A program made the translations under genes and the position numbers. Below are positions 26,482-34,876 of a stretch of DNA of 45,778 bases, in pieces. Source of the stretch: DAOSCP01 sp035379625 (lineage in GTDB: Bacteria > Bacteroidota > Ignavibacteria > Ignavibacteriales > DAOSCP01); contig DAOSVM010000020.1 of assembly GCA_035379625.1 (NCBI GenBank), positions 1-45,778 of the forward strand. Reading direction: 5' to 3'. The notes below the pieces were generated by a model. It ran no database searches. It saw only the letters and a list, made by a program, of their open reading frames with translations, and was not told the origin of the DNA. Numbering within the stretch: the stretch's first letter is position 1; each line of letters opens with the position of its first letter.

Positions 26482-27753
26482 TCAAATTTTAATTGTTAAT
26501 AATTGTTCCCAATTTGTTGTATATTCATTTGACAAATATTCTCTATGCATTATCCATTTTTTTTGTTTGGATAAATTAGAAGCGAAAGAAATAGTATTTT
26601 TACCATAGTTTGAATTAATTTTATCTAAAATTTTCATTAAACTATTTTGTTTTTTATTCAAATTATCGTCGACAAATAAATCACTTTCATAATCATCTTC
26701 ACTTATTATGTTAAGTAAAATAACACCACATTTGTTATATTCATAACCTTTACGATACATTTTTTTTATAGATTCAACAGCTTTATCAATTAAAATTGGA
26801 GTATAATTTGTTGGATTTTCCAATATTTGGACATCACTATTGAAATATTTATTTTCAATAAATCTTGAGGTAGAAACAAATGTTAAAATTGCTTTACATA
26901 AAGAATTTTGTTGTCTTAATTTTAATGTTGCTTGTGTTGTATAATTTGAGACTGCTTCAATTAAAGGTTCAATATCAACTACTTTATTCCCGAATGATCT
27001 TGAACAAGTAATTGATTTCTTAGGAGAACATTCAGCTATAACATCATAATTTGATAAACCATTCAATTCATTTTGTGTTCTTAATCCATTTATGTGGAAA
27101 ATTTTATCTACAATATCTGGATTTGCGTACTTCAAATCTTTTGCTGTGTAAATACCATTTCGATATAATTTAGTGGAAATTCTTCTTCCAACGCCCCAAA
27201 TATCTTCTACTAAAAATTTATTTAAAAATTCATCAATATTTTCTATATCATTAGCGTTTAAAATTCCGTTAGTTGATGGATTTTTTTTTGCATAATCATT
27301 AGCCAATTTAGCAAGAGTTTTTGAACTACTAATTCCAATTGAAACAGGAATACCAATCCATTTTTCAATTGTTTTCTTTAATTTAATGGCAAAATCATTA
27401 ATTTTATCATCAGGTAGAAAATTTAAATTAACAAAGGCTTCATCAATTGAATAAATTTCTACATCAGGGCAAAATTCATTTATAATATTCATCATTCTGG
27501 CAGATAGGTCGCCATATAATTTATAGTTTGAAGAAAAATATTTAATATCATAAATCTTTACTAAAGATTGTATCTTGAAAAAAGGTTCTCCCATTTTAAT
27601 TCCAAGCTTTTTAGCTTCGTTAGATCTGGCAACAACACACCCATCGTTGTTGGATAAAACAACGACAGGTTTATTTTTTAGTTTGGGATTAAAAACCCTT
27701 TCACAAGAAACAAAGAAATTATTTGCATCTATGACGGCAATTTTATTTTCCAT
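26482..27753 (-). CDS. umuC: Y-family DNA polymerase UmuC (Pol V catalytic subunit)
   Basis: 423 residues. Catalytic Asp9 in VIDANNFF and SIDEAF at 102-107 (D104, E105) are intact, as are the helix-hairpin-helix segment (VEDIWGVGRR), the little-finger domain and the UmuC-specific C-terminal DUF4113-like region (KQNSLMKILDKINSNYGKNTI). Pol V copies past DNA lesions with UmuD'. Its partner umuD is in the same direction but 1.8 kb upstream, with a U32 gene between. The start overlaps the end of the U32 tail by 11 bp. Confidence 0.92.
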   Translation of the reverse strand: MENKIAVIDANNFFVSCERVFNPKLKNKPVVVLSNNDGCVVARSNEAKKLGIKMGEPFFKIQSLVKIYDIKYFSSNYKLYGDLSARMMNIINEFCPDVEIYSIDEAFVNLNFLPDDKINDFAIKLKKTIEKWIGIPVSIGISSSKTLAKLANDYAKKNPSTNGILNANDIENIDEFLNKFLVEDIWGVGRRISTKLYRNGIYTAKDLKYANPDIVDKIFHINGLRTQNELNGLSNYDVIAECSPKKSITCSRSFGNKVVDIEPLIEAVSNYTTQATLKLRQQNSLCKAILTFVSTSRFIENKYFNSDVQILENPTNYTPILIDKAVESIKKMYRKGYEYNKCGVILLNIISEDDYESDLFVDDNLNKKQNSLMKILDKINSNYGKNTISFASNLSKQKKWIMHREYLSNEYTTNWEQLLTIKI

Positions 27754-28054
27754 AGTAAATTTTCATTAAACAATTTTTGCAATCAAATACTAACTTAAAA
27801 ACATTATTATTATTTTTCAAATAAAGTTGAGAATTATTTTTACTATTATGATACTTAGGACATTGTTTAATTTCGTATTTGATGCAGTATTTGGTTGTCA
27901 TTAATAATTTGTCAGAAAAATCTTTTTGCAATTCAAATGCGTTTTCAATAATTTCTGCACCAAATAATTTGTAAAAATTGCGGGACAAACTATTTGATAT
28001 ATTATATGAATAATTTAAGAAATTTGCAAATTTAAAATCTATATTTTTTAGATT
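27743..28054 (-). pseudogene. C-terminal segment of the U32 protein, out of frame
   Basis: This frame is open from the A7 run to 27743 and reads KNIDFKFANFLNYSYNISNS..., then LMTTKYCIKYEIKQCP and LVFDCKNCLMKIYY. These cysteine-containing motifs are the normal C-terminus of about 605-residue U32 proteins in Bacteroidota, so this is the tail of the gene upstream rather than a separate gene. It has no ribosome-binding site; the TTG at 27988 is the only start and lies mid-domain. See the entry at 28048-29559. Confidence 0.7.
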
Positions 28055-29559
28055 TTTTTATTATATCTTGTAGTAATAAGTTTATAGTTTGCAATTCTAA
28101 TTTTTAATAAATTTTCGATTAAATCTTTTTTTATGTTGCTTAATGTGCTTGCTGGAATAAAAATATTTTCAGGTAATTTATTATCAATTTTATTTAATTC
28201 AAAAATTGTGTTTCCTAATTTTGAAAAATAATTGTTTATAAAGTCAATATTATTTTGTTTTGCTTCTTGAAATTGATATTCAAAACGATTTGTATAAACA
28301 TTATCATCTTCATCTGTTATAGTGGCAATTAAATGCTGGTCGATATATTCCAAAATTAGCGAAGTTCCAATTTTTCTTTCTGCGGATTTTTTTTGTAGTA
28401 AATTAAAAAATTTTAAGTTAAAATTTCTATATATTACTCTACCATTAACAGGTACAATTGATTTAGGAAGAATAATTTTTCCATCAATAATTTTGTTGAT
28501 ATAAAAGCCAACGAAATTGTTATTTTTATCTAAAAAGCAAATTCCATCGCCAGTTGTAAGAGAGGAAGAATTTTCAACTTTAATATAATTATTACCAGTT
28601 TCTATAATTTTACCAATTTTTTCGCCTAAAGACTTAGGTGTATCAAAATTAGCCATAGGTTTGCGAGTGTTATCAGAAAAATAATTTGTGAAAGACCGAT
28701 TGAAAGTTTTATTTAAGTCAGGTTCAAAAAAATGGTAAATTACACCAGAAGAAGCTTTTCTAATTTTTTCATTTAATAATTTATCAATTTCTTTACGATA
28801 AAACGCAGTAGTATTTTTTACATAATCGATATTCTTCATTCTTCCTTCAATTTTCAGAGAACTCACGCCGGCATCAATAATATCAGCTAAATTGTTTGAA
28901 AGGTTCAAATCTTTTAATGATAGTAAATGTTTATTTTTTAAGATAGTTTTGTTATCATCTGAAATTAAATCATATTTCATTCTGCAAGGTTGAGAGCATT
29001 CGCCGCGGTTGGCGCTTTTTTCGGTAACAGCATAACTAAAATAGCATTGTCCGCTAAAACTTACACACAAAGCGCCGTGTACAAAATATTCAAGTTCTGC
29101 ATTTAATTGTTGAGAAAATTCTTTAATTGTGGGAATAGGGAGTTCTCTTGCCAAAACAATTCTGTCTATACCAATTTTATCTAAAAATTTAATTCGTTCA
29201 AAATCATAATTATGAGCTTGTGTGCTTGCGTGAAGAGCAATTGGAGGAATATCCATTTGAAGAATAGACATATCCTGAATTATAATTGCATCTGTACCAA
29301 TATTATACAATTCGTAAATTAAATTTCTAACTTGGTCTAATTCACTTTGGTAAATAATAGTGTTTAAAGTAACAAAAACTTTTGCGTAATATTGATGAGC
29401 ATAATTTATAAGTTTTTCAATATCGGAAACAGAATTAGTTGCGGCTGCTCTTGCACCAAAAGCTGGAGCCCCAATATAGACAGCATCCGCACCGTGATTT
29501 ATAGCTTCTATGCCAAATTCAAAATTTTTGGCTGGTGATAGTAATTCTAATATTTTCAT
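28048..29559 (-). CDS. U32-family protein (TrhP/RlhA/YegQ type), cut short by a frameshift
   Basis: 503 residues before the stop. N-terminal TIM-barrel with ELLSPAKNFEFGIEAINHGADAVYIG and ARAAATNS, then the metal-cluster cysteines in CVSFSGQCYFS and GECSQPCR. Members are annotated as collagenase-like peptidases; TrhP and RlhA in fact take part in hydroxylation of tRNA or 23S rRNA. The coding frame ends just after a run of seven A (minus strand, 28053-28059); adding one A joins it to the tail at 27743-28054, giving about 605 residues, the usual length. So either the last 100 residues are lost, or slippage occurs, or a base is missing in the assembly. It lies between umuD and umuC, 15 bp after umuD. 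Confidence 0.82.
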   Translation of the reverse strand: MKILELLSPAKNFEFGIEAINHGADAVYIGAPAFGARAAATNSVSDIEKLINYAHQYYAKVFVTLNTIIYQSELDQVRNLIYELYNIGTDAIIIQDMSILQMDIPPIALHASTQAHNYDFERIKFLDKIGIDRIVLARELPIPTIKEFSQQLNAELEYFVHGALCVSFSGQCYFSYAVTEKSANRGECSQPCRMKYDLISDDNKTILKNKHLLSLKDLNLSNNLADIIDAGVSSLKIEGRMKNIDYVKNTTAFYRKEIDKLLNEKIRKASSGVIYHFFEPDLNKTFNRSFTNYFSDNTRKPMANFDTPKSLGEKIGKIIETGNNYIKVENSSSLTTGDGICFLDKNNNFVGFYINKIIDGKIILPKSIVPVNGRVIYRNFNLKFFNLLQKKSAERKIGTSLILEYIDQHLIATITDEDDNVYTNRFEYQFQEAKQNNIDFINNYFSKLGNTIFELNKIDNKLPENIFIPASTLSNIKKDLIENLLKIRIANYKLITTRYNKKI

Positions 29560-29574
29560 AATTAAGTAAAAATT

Positions 29575-30000
29575 TTAAAATTTTCTGACTAAACCGGTTA
29601 CAACTCCCCAAACTTGGAAGTCTACCTGATCTGAAAGTTCGATGTTAGGATATTTGGGATTTTCTGGAATAAGGTAAACTTTACTTTTCTTTTTAATTAA
29701 CCTTTTTACTGTAAACTCGTTATTTAAAAGAGCAACTACAATTTTACCATACGGGTTAACAATAGAACGATCTACAATTAAAATATCTCCGGATATTATC
29801 CCAGCATTGATCATTGAATCCCCTTGCACTTTAACATAAAAGGTTGCTGCAGGGTTATTTATAAGGAATTTGTTTAAATCAAGAGATTTATCCAAATAAT
29901 CATCTGCTGGGCTTGGAAAGCCTGCAGGCACATTACTTATAAATAAAGGTAATTTTAATGATGTTTCGTGATCTATTTGATATATTTCTAAAATTTTCAT
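29575..30000 (-). CDS. umuD: UmuD-like S24 auto-peptidase
   Basis: 141 residues. The self-cleavage site Ala26-Gly27 in VPAGFPSPADDY, the catalytic Ser62 in GDSM and Lys99 in FTVKR line up with E. coli UmuD (Cys24-Gly25, Ser60, Lys97). There is no DNA-binding domain, so it is UmuD and not LexA. After RecA-stimulated cleavage, UmuD' partners UmuC in Pol V. First gene of the minus-strand unit leading through U32 and umuC to menE. No obvious SOS box was found in 30001-30062. Confidence 0.9.
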   Translation of the reverse strand: MKILEIYQIDHETSLKLPLFISNVPAGFPSPADDYLDKSLDLNKFLINNPAATFYVKVQGDSMINAGIISGDILIVDRSIVNPYGKIVVALLNNEFTVKRLIKKKSKVYLIPENPKYPNIELSDQVDFQVWGVVTGLVRKF

Positions 30001-30062
30001 TTTTTATTTTAAATTTACTAAAAAAAATAATTATATGAAATAAACTAAAATATTAAAACCTA

Positions 30063-30707
30063 TTAAAGGTATTTGCTTGCTTCACGAACACTTAGAGAAT
30101 GTAATTTATTATTTTTTAAAAATTCTTTGACCCATTCTTTATTCGTTTTTGAATATTCTCTTAATGACCATCCTATAGCTTTATTAATAAAAAACTCATT
30201 GGTATTACAATTACTTAAAATTGCTTTACTTAAAAAATTGACATCAGTTTTATCTTTATATTTCAACTGGAAATCGATTGATACTCTTTTTAACCAAATA
30301 TTGTCACTATTTATCCATTTTGCAATAAATTCTTCTTTCAAATATGGATATGTTAAGCACATATAACCAACAACAGAGTCAAGACTATCAGTTGTATCCC
30401 ACCACGATTTTTTGAGAATTAGATTTTCGATTTTATAAATATCTTCTGGCATTAGCAGATTTTTCATTATAATGATGTAGTCTATTGCTAAATACTGAAA
30501 TTCTCTTTCGTGCATATCGAAACATTTAAATACAAAATTCCAATCTATGAATTTATCATTTCTGCATTGTTTAAAAAAATCTTTACTAAGATTAGCTCTC
30601 AATGGTTTTGGTATACCAAGAAATTTGAATTTATTTTTCATATATGCTGCCATTTCTTTAGCATTTTCTTCATTTCTGGCAGCATAAAAAATATCGAATA
30701 TATTCAT
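30063..30707 (-). CDS. AlkD-like DNA alkylation repair protein
   Basis: 214 residues of HEAT-like helical repeats. The family core KKSWWDTTDSLDSVVG (100-114) has the Trp and Asp that contact the modified base in AlkD, which removes N3- or N7-alkylated purines without base flipping. The C-terminal FINKAIGWSLREYSK and LSVREASKYL are also typical. Single gene upstream of umuD in the same direction, 62 bp away, so a DNA-damage cluster with umuD/umuC. Confidence 0.88.
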   Translation of the reverse strand: MNIFDIFYAARNEENAKEMAAYMKNKFKFLGIPKPLRANLSKDFFKQCRNDKFIDWNFVFKCFDMHEREFQYLAIDYIIIMKNLLMPEDIYKIENLILKKSWWDTTDSLDSVVGYMCLTYPYLKEEFIAKWINSDNIWLKRVSIDFQLKYKDKTDVNFLSKAILSNCNTNEFFINKAIGWSLREYSKTNKEWVKEFLKNNKLHSLSVREASKYL

Positions 30708-30818
30708 TATACTTTTTTATTTTTCATTCATATAACATTTAAAGTAGGAAATATATAATTAAGTTCAAAAAATTTTAAAGTGGTAAAGTTATGAAAATTG
30801 GAAGTCATTATAAAAAAA

Positions 30819-30850
30819 TTTGTATTTAAATTTAATAAATTATAAATTTA
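30819..30850 (+). promoter_or_regulatory. Possible promoter of the ferredoxin gene
   Basis: TTTG (30819-30822), 20-bp spacer, TAAATTTA (30843-30850), which differs from TAnnTTTG in the last base. The leader would be about 25 bases. Confidence 0.35.
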
Positions 30851-30882
30851 AAATTTGCAATTCAAATTTTAGGAGAATAAAA

Positions 30883-31182
30883 ATGGCTTTAGTAATCACA
30901 GATGATTGCATTTCTTGCCAAGCTTGCGAAACAGAATGCCCCAATAATGCTATTTATGCCGCTGGCGATGATTGGTCAATGGGTGGAAATACCTATCCAG
31001 CTGTTTCTAACGACCATACTTATATTGCTACAGAAAAATGTACAGAGTGCGTTGGATTTTATGATGAGCCACAATGCCAAAGTGTATGTCCAACAGGTGC
31101 TATTATTAAAGACGAAAATAATGTTGAAACTTCAGAACAGTTAATGGCTAAAAAAGAAAAATTAGATCAAGTAGGTAGATAA
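30883..31182 (+). CDS. 2[4Fe-4S] ferredoxin, Chlorobium type
   Basis: 99 residues. First cluster Cys9, 12, 15 and 19 (CxxCxxCxxxCP); second Cys53, 56, 65 and 69 with an eight-residue insert (CTEC-x8-CQSVCP), as in the ferredoxins of green sulfur bacteria that serve pyruvate or 2-oxoglutarate:ferredoxin oxidoreductases. A longer loop (about 26-48) and a Lys/Glu-rich tail are extra. The ATG at 30883 has AGGAG before it; an in-frame start at 30820 would add an AT-rich 21-residue extension with no ribosome-binding site. Single gene with its own terminator. Confidence 0.9.
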   Translation: MALVITDDCISCQACETECPNNAIYAAGDDWSMGGNTYPAVSNDHTYIATEKCTECVGFYDEPQCQSVCPTGAIIKDENNVETSEQLMAKKEKLDQVGR

Positions 31183-31206
31183 TTGAAATTAAATTATAGC
31201 TTGTTC

Positions 31207-31238
31207 GGACTGTCCTTTCAGGGCAGTCTTTTTTTTTA
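31207..31238 (+). terminator. Terminator of the ferredoxin gene
   Basis: 8-bp stem GACTGTCC (31208-31215) with GGGCAGTC (31221-31228; one G-U pair), loop TTTCA, then nine T. Confidence 0.85.
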
Positions 31239-31255
31239 AATAAGATATTCAATTA

Positions 31256-31780
31256 GCTCAGACGGTGTAAGCATAAAGCCCGTGCGCCGTGAAGGCGCAC
31301 GGGCGGGCTTACGCCCAAAAAATATTTTCTTCAATATCTTAAAATATATATTTTTACCAATATGTTTTATGTTTTTACATTTAGCTAAATAACTAAATGT
31401 TGTTTATATATTTTTTTATGATAGATTAACTAAAAAATGTTTGTATAATATTTTTGTTACTATATTCTAGTTATATTAGCAATTTTTAAAAATATATTCG
31501 TTTTTACAATATAATTACTTATACGATATATTAGTAATTATCAATAATATATTTGTAAAGACAATATATTTGATATTAAGATATAATTGCAAATGCAAAT
31601 AAATTATAAAAAACGTCCTATCAATTTTAATCTACCACGTATTTGGTAAAGATTTGAATATTAAGGCCAGAAAGCACTACACATAGTAAGGTGATAAAGA
31701 AAAGATTTTTAGCGGGCCGTTCCGGCCCGCTGCCCACGTGCGGCAACGCCGCACGTGGACTAAGCTTATACTGTCTGAGC
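31256..31780 (-). mobile_element. Non-coding TIR/hairpin element (copy C, complete, inverted)
   Basis: The 525-bp element is the reverse orientation of copy B. Its right end lies at 31256-31315 (tip GCTCAGACGGTGTAAGC, then the GCCCGTGCGCC hairpin), which as the reverse complement matches the right end of copy B base for base through the hairpin. Its left end is at 31711-31780: the AGCGGGCCG hairpin (31711-31731), then an 11-bp stem CCACGTGCGGC (31734-31744) with GCCGCACGTGG (31748-31758), then the tip with two changes (ACTGTCTGAGC). The stem sequence differs wholly from the GCCCCTTGCAGC stem of copies B and D but stays paired. No coding sequence. It sits just after the ferredoxin terminator. 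TA lies outside the tip at 31256. Confidence 0.75.
31441..31600 (-). repeat. Array of about 17-bp AT-rich iteron-like repeats in copy C
   Basis: On the minus strand about eight units follow one another, such as AAATATATTGTCTTTAC, TAATTATATTGTAAAAAC and AATTATATCTTAATATC, of the same type as in copy B. One stretch, GAATATATTTTTAAAAATTG, closely matches AAATATATTTTTAAAAATGT in copy B. Confidence 0.55.
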
Positions 31781-31881
31781 CATAATAAAAAATATTTTTT
31801 ATAGAGTTTGTTTTATTTATTGATTTTTTATTTAGTTCTTATTATCTTAATAAAATATTAAAAAATAATTTAGGTTAAATT

Positions 31882-32319
31882 ATGAGTTCATCGTTAAACA
31901 AAGTGTTATTAATTGGGAATATTGGAAGAGATCCTGAAACTGAATATTCACAATCTGGAAATCTTTCGATAACAAAATTTTCATTAGCAACTAATAGAAA
32001 TTATAAAAAAAATGATGAGTGGGTTAATGAAGTTGAATGGCATAGAATAATAGCTTATAATTTATCAGATTATTTAAAAGAAAATTTAAAAAAAGGTTCA
32101 AAAGTTTTTGTTGAAGGTAGATTGCGCTATAATGAATTTGAAAAGGATGGACAAAAAATTAAATATACCGATATAGTTGCAAATGATGTACAGTTGTTGG
32201 ATAGAGCAGAGGGGAACGTTTACGATAAAGTAAAACCTGAGTCGGAAATGATGCCAGTTAAGGAAGAACCTGATACGCTTAATAATGCTGCTGAAGCTGA
32301 TGAAGAAATTCCTTTTTAA
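31882..32319 (+). CDS. ssb: Single-stranded DNA-binding protein
   Basis: 145 residues. An N-terminal OB fold (about 4-108: LNKVLLIGNIGRDPE, EWHRIIAYN, VFVEGRL) and a flexible tail ending DEEIPF, the tip that docks repair and replication proteins. The region 31781-31881 between element C and the ATG is AT-rich and holds no gene. The start has GGTTAAATT before it, a weak site. The next gene follows after 20 bp. Confidence 0.95.
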   Translation: MSSSLNKVLLIGNIGRDPETEYSQSGNLSITKFSLATNRNYKKNDEWVNEVEWHRIIAYNLSDYLKENLKKGSKVFVEGRLRYNEFEKDGQKIKYTDIVANDVQLLDRAEGNVYDKVKPESEMMPVKEEPDTLNNAAEADEEIPF

Positions 32320-32339
32320 TAACTTATCTAAGGTAACAA

Positions 32340-33623
32340 TTGAACACGAATATAGTTTTAGATTTATTTATAATTTTGTACTTATTATTATTATCAGCAT
32401 TTTTTTCGAGTGCTGAGGTTGCATATTTTCTTATAAATGATGAAATTATTGAAAGCATAAAACATAAATTTTATTATTCTATAGTTGAAAAATTATTGAA
32501 AGAGCCTAAACAACTTTTAGTAACTGTGTTATTAGGAAACAGCTTAGCAGCTGTTGGACTTGCTATAGTGTCTTATAATTTATTTTATAAACTATTAAGC
32601 CCTTATTATTCTACTAATATAATTGCAATAATTCAAGTTATATCTATAACCATTATTGTTATAATTTTTGGAGAAATTACGCCAAAATTAGTAGCAACTA
32701 AATTTCCTTTATTTTTAGTTAAATTGTATTGCTTACCTTTATATTTTGTTTTTCTTTTATTTTATCCAGTAACAAAATTACTTTCTGATTTAATGAGAAT
32801 ATTAACAAAAAAAATCAATTATATAAAGGTTAAAAAAAATATTTCCAATTATGAACTTGATGAAATAGCTGATATTGGAAAAGAACACGGAGCGTTGGAT
32901 GATAATGAAAAAAATCTTTTGCAAGGGTTTTTCTCGTTTATGGAAATTCCTGCCAAAAAAATTATGACGCCACGTGTTGATATGGTTGCTATTGAGGAAA
33001 ATACACCTTTCGAAGAAATTAAAAAAATAGTTTTAGAAACAAAACATAGTAGAATACCAGTTTACAAAGATAATATTGATAATATTGTCGGTGTTTTATA
33101 CGCAAAAGAGTTATTAAAATATTTGAATGAAGAGGAATTCACTATCAAAGAAATTTTAAAGCCTGCTTATTTTGTACCAGAATTTAAATCTGTTAGTGAC
33201 TTACTTTATGAATTCCAAGAGAAAAAAATTCATATTGGTATTGTTGTGGATGAATATGGTGGAACATTAGGAATTATCACTTTGACGGATATTATAACTG
33301 AAATTGTGGGTGATATTGCTGATGAAGACGGTAACGAAGAGAATAAATTTGAAAAAATTAATGAAAATACTTACATTATTTCTGGTGATACAACTGTTGA
33401 TGAATTTGAAGAAATTTTCAATATTAGGTTAGAATGGGAAGATAATGATTTTGAAACAGTTGCTGGCTTCATTCTTTATTATAATGGTGATATCCCACAA
33501 ATTAACCAAGTTTTTGAATACAAGGATTTTAATTTCAAAATATTAGAAATTAAAAGAAATAGAATTACAAAAGTTTTGGTTGAAGATAAGAGAAACAAAG
33601 AAAGTGAAGAAATAAATGATTAA
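32340..33623 (+). CDS. CNNM/CorC-HlyC family membrane protein
   Basis: 427 residues. DUF21 membrane domain with three to four helices (about 5-150; IFGEITPKLVATKFP), a pair of CBS domains (about 205-325; MTPRVDMVAIEEN, HSRIPVYKD, VVDEYGGTLGIIT) and a C-terminal CorC_HlyC domain (about 340-420). Members move or sense Mg or Co ions; in gliding Bacteroidota the relative GldE lies with gliding genes, none of which are seen here. The start is a TTG at 32340 with AAGGTAAC upstream. It overlaps the next gene by 8 bp. Confidence 0.85.
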   Translation: MNTNIVLDLFIILYLLLLSAFFSSAEVAYFLINDEIIESIKHKFYYSIVEKLLKEPKQLLVTVLLGNSLAAVGLAIVSYNLFYKLLSPYYSTNIIAIIQVISITIIVIIFGEITPKLVATKFPLFLVKLYCLPLYFVFLLFYPVTKLLSDLMRILTKKINYIKVKKNISNYELDEIADIGKEHGALDDNEKNLLQGFFSFMEIPAKKIMTPRVDMVAIEENTPFEEIKKIVLETKHSRIPVYKDNIDNIVGVLYAKELLKYLNEEEFTIKEILKPAYFVPEFKSVSDLLYEFQEKKIHIGIVVDEYGGTLGIITLTDIITEIVGDIADEDGNEENKFEKINENTYIISGDTTVDEFEEIFNIRLEWEDNDFETVAGFILYYNGDIPQINQVFEYKDFNFKILEIKRNRITKVLVEDKRNKESEEIND

Positions 33624-33969
33624 AAAAGGGTGTTTATTTATTTTTTTAATTTTACTTTTGATTGCTGGATATACCGGATATAAAATTTATAAAGCTATAC
33701 AACCAATATTGTATGAAAAGTTTAAAGGTGTAGAACTATTAGAACCTGAAAGAAAATTTAAAGAAAATATAAGTTTATTAACAAAATCAAAATATAAAGA
33801 TACAATTGATTTTTATATTGATAAAATCGGTAGATTATCAAATGAGAAAAAGGAAATAGTTTATAAAACATTTAACAGAACTTTTAATGCATTAAAATTA
33901 GAAGAAAATTTATCAGATTCGAAAGTACAAGATTTAATCATTTTATTGAGGAATTTAATCCGTGAATGA
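33616..33969 (+). CDS. Small membrane-anchored protein of unknown function
   Basis: 117 residues, not recognised. One N-terminal membrane helix (about 5-22), the rest helical and charged, probably periplasmic. Overlaps the CNNM gene by 8 bp and the MCE gene by 8 bp, so it is translated with both; it may serve the MCE system, but this is only position-based. Confidence 0.6.
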   Translation: MIKKGCLFIFLILLLIAGYTGYKIYKAIQPILYEKFKGVELLEPERKFKENISLLTKSKYKDTIDFYIDKIGRLSNEKKEIVYKTFNRTFNALKLEENLSDSKVQDLIILLRNLIRE

Positions 33970-34876
33970 GTTAAAGAAAGCTGAATTCAAAGTTGGTTTT
34001 GTATCGATAATTGCTATTGCGATATTCTTTTCAATTATGTATTGGGCAAAAAATTTATCGTTAGGTGATGATAAAGTTGAATTGACGATACTTTTTGATA
34101 ATGTTGCAGGATTAGAAAAAGGGGATGCAGTATCTGTTAATGGTGTTAAAAAAGGGAAGGTTGTTGATATTTATTTACAAAATAATAAAAGTTTAGTTAA
34201 AGTTGTTTTGCAAAAACCGATTGATTTACGAAAGGATGCAACTTTTGCTATTACGATGATAGATCTTATGGGGGGAAAGAAAATAGATATTTCATCTGGA
34301 AAATCGGATATCCCATTGGATTATACACAAGTTCAACACGGTTATTTTGCAGGAGATATTCCATTTTTAGTTTCTGAAATTTCTAAATTATCTTATAAAA
34401 TTCCAGTAATTTTAGATGAGATTTCATTAACATTGAATTCAATGAATAAAATAATAAATGATGATGAATTATTACCAAAATTAAAAGAAACCATAAAAAA
34501 TGTTAACGAATTAGTTGATAATGTAAATGGTTTAGTTAAGGATAATAAAGAGAATATAAAAATTATTTCCCAAAATACTGCTGAAATTACACAACAAACA
34601 AAAGATATGATAAACACCAATAAAGATGAATTAAAGTTAACATTAAGTGAAACGAAGCATTTGGTAACAAATTTAAACGAATTAACAAGAAAAGTAGATA
34701 CATTGCTTGCACAAACACAGTCGAAAAAGAATAATTTGGGAAAACTTTTATACGACGAAAAATTGATTGAGCAATTGAATACATCGGCGAAACAATTAAA
34801 AGAAATAATGGATTTAATTCAAAATCAGTTGCAAAATGAAGGGGTTAATGTAAGAGCAAAAATAAGAGTGTGGTGA
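33962..34876 (+). CDS. MCE-domain (MlaD-like) lipid-transport protein
   Basis: 304 residues. One N-terminal membrane helix (about 11-29), the MCE domain (about 35-115: ILFDNVAGLEKGDAVSVNGVKKGKV, then TFAITMIDLMGGKKIDIS), and a long helical part (about 140-295) likely to form a coiled-coil needle in the periplasm. MlaD-like proteins bind lipids between the two membranes with an ABC ATPase and permease; neither lies nearby. The start is a GTG at 33962. The stop overlaps the acpS ATG by one base. Confidence 0.83.
   Translation: MNELKKAEFKVGFVSIIAIAIFFSIMYWAKNLSLGDDKVELTILFDNVAGLEKGDAVSVNGVKKGKVVDIYLQNNKSLVKVVLQKPIDLRKDATFAITMIDLMGGKKIDISSGKSDIPLDYTQVQHGYFAGDIPFLVSEISKLSYKIPVILDEISLTLNSMNKIINDDELLPKLKETIKNVNELVDNVNGLVKDNKENIKIISQNTAEITQQTKDMINTNKDELKLTLSETKHLVTNLNELTRKVDTLLAQTQSKKNNLGKLLYDEKLIEQLNTSAKQLKEIMDLIQNQLQNEGVNVRAKIRVW

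Noticed and set aside
27743..27988. Separate 81-residue gene
   Set aside because: Its sequence is the expected C-terminal domain of the U32 protein just upstream and the frame extends back to the A-run.
29575..30000. S24 peptidase as LexA
   Set aside because: No N-terminal winged helix; length, cleavage site and the same-strand umuC fit UmuD.
30001..30062. Possible SOS box upstream of umuD
   Set aside because: No palindrome resembling a known LexA site could be seen; the region is plain AT-rich sequence.
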